Assembly (NCBI GenBank): GCA_031430375.1
Contig: JANPBJ010000014.1
Location: 1 to 6,073 of the forward strand
Source of the DNA: JAENVU01 sp031430375
GTDB taxonomy: Bacteria > Actinomycetota > Acidimicrobiia > IMCC26256 > JAENVU01
Reading direction: 5' to 3'
DNA: 6,073 nt
In this document: positions 5,844 through 6,073 of the stretch, one piece after another
Layout of the letters: every line of letters starts with the position of its first letter
How positions within the stretch are numbered: position 1 is the stretch's first letter
Program-made: the position numbers and the translations under genes
The notes under the pieces: generated by a model
The model's database searches: none
What the model was told of the DNA's origin: nothing
What the model saw: the letters and a program-made list of their open reading frames with translations, nothing else

Positions 5844-6073
5844 TCAGCGGAACCTGGGGTCGTCTTGCCCGAAGACCTGGTACGTCGTCACGAGATCGCC
5901 GACGGCGTCGGCTCGGGTGTCAGAAGACGCGATGCACCACGTTTCCAACGCCCCGCCCCCGCCCGGCACGGCCGGGAAGGTTGCCGCGATGACGAGATCA
6001 CTGCCATCGAACTGCGGGGCGATGCACCACTGGACCGGTCGGAAGGTGGTGCCACCCGTTGGGTCGTAGCTCA
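5844..6073 (-). CDS. C-terminus of unidentified protein with paired WCIA motifs (5'-partial)
   Basis: A reading frame enters from the right edge on the minus strand and ends at TGA (5846-5844), giving 75 complete residues. About 83% of its codons end in G or C, as expected for a real gene here, and it meets the cyclase gene tail to tail with 27 bp between. The visible part runs from SYDPTGG to a charged end, GQDDPRFR. It has two WCIA motifs exactly 30 residues apart (Cys16 and Cys46 of the visible part) and a Gly-rich turn PGGGG between them; the two Cys could form a disulfide in an exported protein. I do not recognise the family and assign no function. The start, any signal peptide and any N-terminal domains are outside the window. 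The overlapping plus-strand frame across this stretch is only an extension of a shadow frame of the cyclase gene. Confidence 0.7.
   Translation of the reverse strand, partial: SYDPTGGTTFRPVQWCIAPQFDGSDLVIAATFPAVPGGGGALETWCIASSDTRADAVGDLVTTYQVFGQDDPRFR
5929..6030 (-). repeat. Two 12-bp direct repeats encoding the WCIA motifs
   Basis: GCGATGCACCAC occurs at 5929-5940 and again at 6019-6030, exactly 90 bp apart and in the same frame of the minus-strand gene, where each copy encodes most of the WCIA motif. The sequence between and around the copies is not clearly repeated, so this may be a short internal structural repeat of the protein or a coincidence of codon choice. Confidence 0.5.

Noticed and set aside
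5458..6069. Plus-strand frame running past the cyclase stop to the right edge
   Set aside because: Most of it is an out-of-frame reading of the TPR region. The part after 5816 is better explained by the minus-strand gene with strong third-position GC.

Overview
The window looks like a piece of a high-GC actinobacterial chromosome. Coding is dense, GC at third codon positions is strong, GTG starts are used, and the gene pair at the left end resembles the mtrB-lpqB pair of Actinobacteria. The coding style and the short GerMN lipoprotein would fit a deep-branching group such as Acidimicrobiia, but that placement is inference and no 16S or other marker is present.

Layout. Positions 1-1225 (+) hold the C-terminal part of an MtrB-like membrane sensor histidine kinase whose start lies off the left edge. 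Its stop overlaps the GTG start of a 192-residue GerMN-domain lipoprotein (1222-1800, +), so the two are probably translated together. An 80-bp gap follows (1801-1880). It contains a perfect 12-bp palindrome and a weak -10-like hexamer, and it is bordered by a hairpin around the lipoprotein stop codon. The main gene is 1881-5816 (+), a 1311-residue protein with two class III nucleotide cyclase domains, a P-loop AAA/STAND-type ATPase, a winged-helix-like region and about ten TPR-like repeats. This is the domain order of mammalian soluble adenylyl cyclase (ADCY10) and its bacterial relatives. A fourth gene enters from the right edge on the minus strand (5844-6073, C-terminus only) and converges on the cyclase with a 27-bp gap.

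How the genes may work together. The kinase and lipoprotein form an envelope-sensing unit; a response regulator of the MtrA type would be expected just upstream, outside the window. The cyclase gene probably has its own promoter. Its residues predict a single composite catalytic site: metal-binding Asp69 and Asp119 from the first cyclase domain, and Thr390, Asn397 and Arg401 from the second. The usual adenine-selecting Lys appears to be Ser. The ATPase-TPR half probably gates or localises the cyclase.

No tRNA, rRNA, CRISPR array, insertion sequence or phage feature was seen. Nothing here is a clearly undescribed system. The items most worth checking are the sAC-like cyclase with its altered nucleotide-selecting position, and the strong hairpins that overlap the ends of coding regions.
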